Shown one piece after another: positions 62,901 to 64,000 of a stretch of DNA of 64,000 nucleotides. The notes under the pieces were generated by a model. The model did no database searches and was not told where the DNA came from. It worked only from the letters and a program-made list of their open reading frames with translations. Numbering within the stretch: the stretch's first letter is position 1; every line of letters starts with the position of its first letter. The translations under genes were made by a program, and so were the position numbers. The stretch is from Palsa-295 sp963785585 (GTDB taxonomy: Bacteria > Acidobacteriota > Terriglobia > Acidiferrales > UBA7541), in NCBI GenBank assembly GCA_963785585.1, contig CAWAVW010000001.1, positions 62,001 to 126,000 on the forward strand, in the 5' to 3' direction.

Positions 62901-64000
62901 ATGCGAATCCACTCCCTCTCGCGGCTCGCCTGTCTTTCAGCGCTTTTATGCGCCCTCGCAGCCTGCGGAGCTTTCGCGCCCGGCGCCCGAGCCGATTCCG
63001 CTCCCGACTGGATGCACGCCGCCTCGCATGACGCGCTACCCGAATACTCAAAGGACGCTGTCGCCGTTACCCTTTTCGAAGACGAACAGATCACGGTGAA
63101 AGACAACGGCGACATCGAACGCCACTACCGTGTGGTTTACAAGCTGCTCCGGCCCGAATCCCGCCGCGAATACGAGATGGCCGCCGCGCACTTCGACAAC
63201 GACACCAAAATCTCGTTCTTCAAGGCATGGACGATCACCGCAGACGGCAAAGAGTTCGAGTTGAAGGAAAAAGACGCGCTGGAAACCAACGTCTCCTCCT
63301 TCGAAGTCTTCAGCGACCGCAAAATGAAAATCCTCCGTTATATCGCGGCGGAGCCCGGCAATTTCGTAGGCTACGAAATCATCCAAAAAGTGCGCCCGCA
63401 GATCTTTGACGTGTTTTGGAATTTTCAAGACACCATTCCCGTTCGCAAATCCCGCTTCTCGATTCAGCTTCCGCCAGGCTGGGATTACAAAACACTGTGG
63501 GGCAATCACCCGGAAGTGCAGCCACAAAACGCCGGGCCCAACGCCTATTCGTGGGAAGTTACCGACGTACCCATGATCGAAGTCGAGCCCGAAATGCCGC
63601 CCTGGCCTGTCGTCGCGGGCCACATGATCGTCAAACTCTATCCCCGCGATCCCGCGCTCCGTCCGAAAACCACCGGCTCGTGGAACGATATCGGCATCTG
63701 GTACGAAGGGCTGCTTTCCTCGCGCCGCGTGGCCACACCCGAAATCAAGCAAAAGGTCGCCGAACTGACCGCCGGCCTCACCGATCCTCTGGCGAAAATC
63801 AAGGCACTCGCCGCTTTCGCGCAGCGCGACATTCGCTACGCCGCCATCGAAATCGGCATCGGAGGATATCAACCGCATTCCGCCGGCGACGTCCTCGCTC
63901 ATCACTACGGCGACTGCAAAGACAAAGCCACGCTTCTGAACACCATGCTTGCGGAAATCGGCGTCGAGTCCTACAACGTGCTGATCGACACGGAACGCGG
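62901..64000 (+). CDS. DUF3857/transglutaminase-like lipoprotein, 5' part (cut by window edge)
   Basis: 366 residues visible, frame open to the window end. A lipoprotein signal (LCALAACG, lipobox LAAC) suggests membrane anchoring. DUF3857 domain (about 45-250: IERHYRVVYKLLRPESRREYE, AEPGNFVGYEIIQKV) is followed by a transglutaminase core with GDCKDKATLLNTML, so the catalytic Cys is kept, unlike the preceding paralogue. ATG 62901 lies 1 bp after that gene's stop. Family function is unknown; such pairs are common in Acidobacteria and Bacteroidetes. Confidence 0.87.
   Translation, partial: MRIHSLSRLACLSALLCALAACGAFAPGARADSAPDWMHAASHDALPEYSKDAVAVTLFEDEQITVKDNGDIERHYRVVYKLLRPESRREYEMAAAHFDNDTKISFFKAWTITADGKEFELKEKDALETNVSSFEVFSDRKMKILRYIAAEPGNFVGYEIIQKVRPQIFDVFWNFQDTIPVRKSRFSIQLPPGWDYKTLWGNHPEVQPQNAGPNAYSWEVTDVPMIEVEPEMPPWPVVAGHMIVKLYPRDPALRPKTTGSWNDIGIWYEGLLSSRRVATPEIKQKVAELTAGLTDPLAKIKALAAFAQRDIRYAAIEIGIGGYQPHSAGDVLAHHYGDCKDKATLLNTMLAEIGVESYNVLIDTER

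Overview
The window looks like a chromosomal piece of an Acidobacteriota genome (Terriglobia-like, moderately high GC). The evidence is the mix of gene families: an Oar-type TonB receptor with a carboxypeptidase-regulatory N-domain, a VWFA-related protein of the acidobacterial type, paired DUF3857/transglutaminase proteins, a PilZ protein fused to TonB, an ExeA-like ATPase fused to LysM, and many exported enzymes. No phage, insertion sequence, integrase, CRISPR array or rRNA operon was seen. This placement is inferred from family content, not from a marker gene.

Layout. (1) 1-5627, minus strand: an exopolysaccharide operon (Wza-like export protein, Wzz-like co-polymerase, ExeA-LysM ATPase, CpsD-like ATPase with a broken P-loop, NusG-like antiterminator, start of a polyprenyl-phosphate sugar transferase). 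It is preceded by a textbook sigma-54 promoter. (2) 6726-13651: a large secreted beta-propeller/chitobiase-like/lectin protein, a CAU-anticodon tRNA, a fatty-acid desaturase and GTP-dependent PEP carboxykinase. (3) 13727-29355: a GH67 alpha-glucuronidase, then a divergent block. SMP-30 lactonase, di-haem cytochrome c and TonB receptor lie on the minus strand. RraA-like aldolase, DUF4380 protein, PQQ dehydrogenase, RidA, SelA-like PLP enzyme and an MFS transporter lie on the plus strand. (4) 29425-36428, minus: hybrid histidine kinase, receiver/anti-sigma-type kinase, a small anchored protein, PilZ-TonB fusion and a small basic protein. (5) 36577-46397: GH3 glycosidase, aminotransferases, methyltransferase, 2-oxoglutarate dehydrogenase E1, DinB protein, zinc ribbon, ribosomal protein S21. 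(6) 46731-56616: glgC, eno, gpmI and pyk with interspersed methyltransferase, helical-repeat, VWFA and M20 peptidase genes. (7) 56718-64000: rhomboid protease, DUF4230 protein, OPT transporter and two DUF3857 proteins, the last cut by the window edge.

The most interesting block is 16347-29355. Every enzyme in it carries an export signal (Sec, Tat or signal anchor), including three families normally cytosolic: RidA, a SelA/ammonia-lyase-like PLP enzyme, and RraA. Together they read as a complete oxidation, lactone hydrolysis, deamination and aldol cleavage route outside the inner membrane, fed by a TonB receptor, drained by a cytochrome c, and finished by MFS uptake. A sugar acid or amino-sugar acid substrate is an inference. 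The family assignments and export signals are read from the sequence.

Regulatory features worth reading include a ladder of three 4-codon micro-ORFs ahead of the MFS gene, a start codon located in the loop of a terminator-like hairpin, a leaderless-looking rhomboid promoter, and paired AATAAAACTAA repeats 22 bp apart in the divergent control region of the catabolic block.
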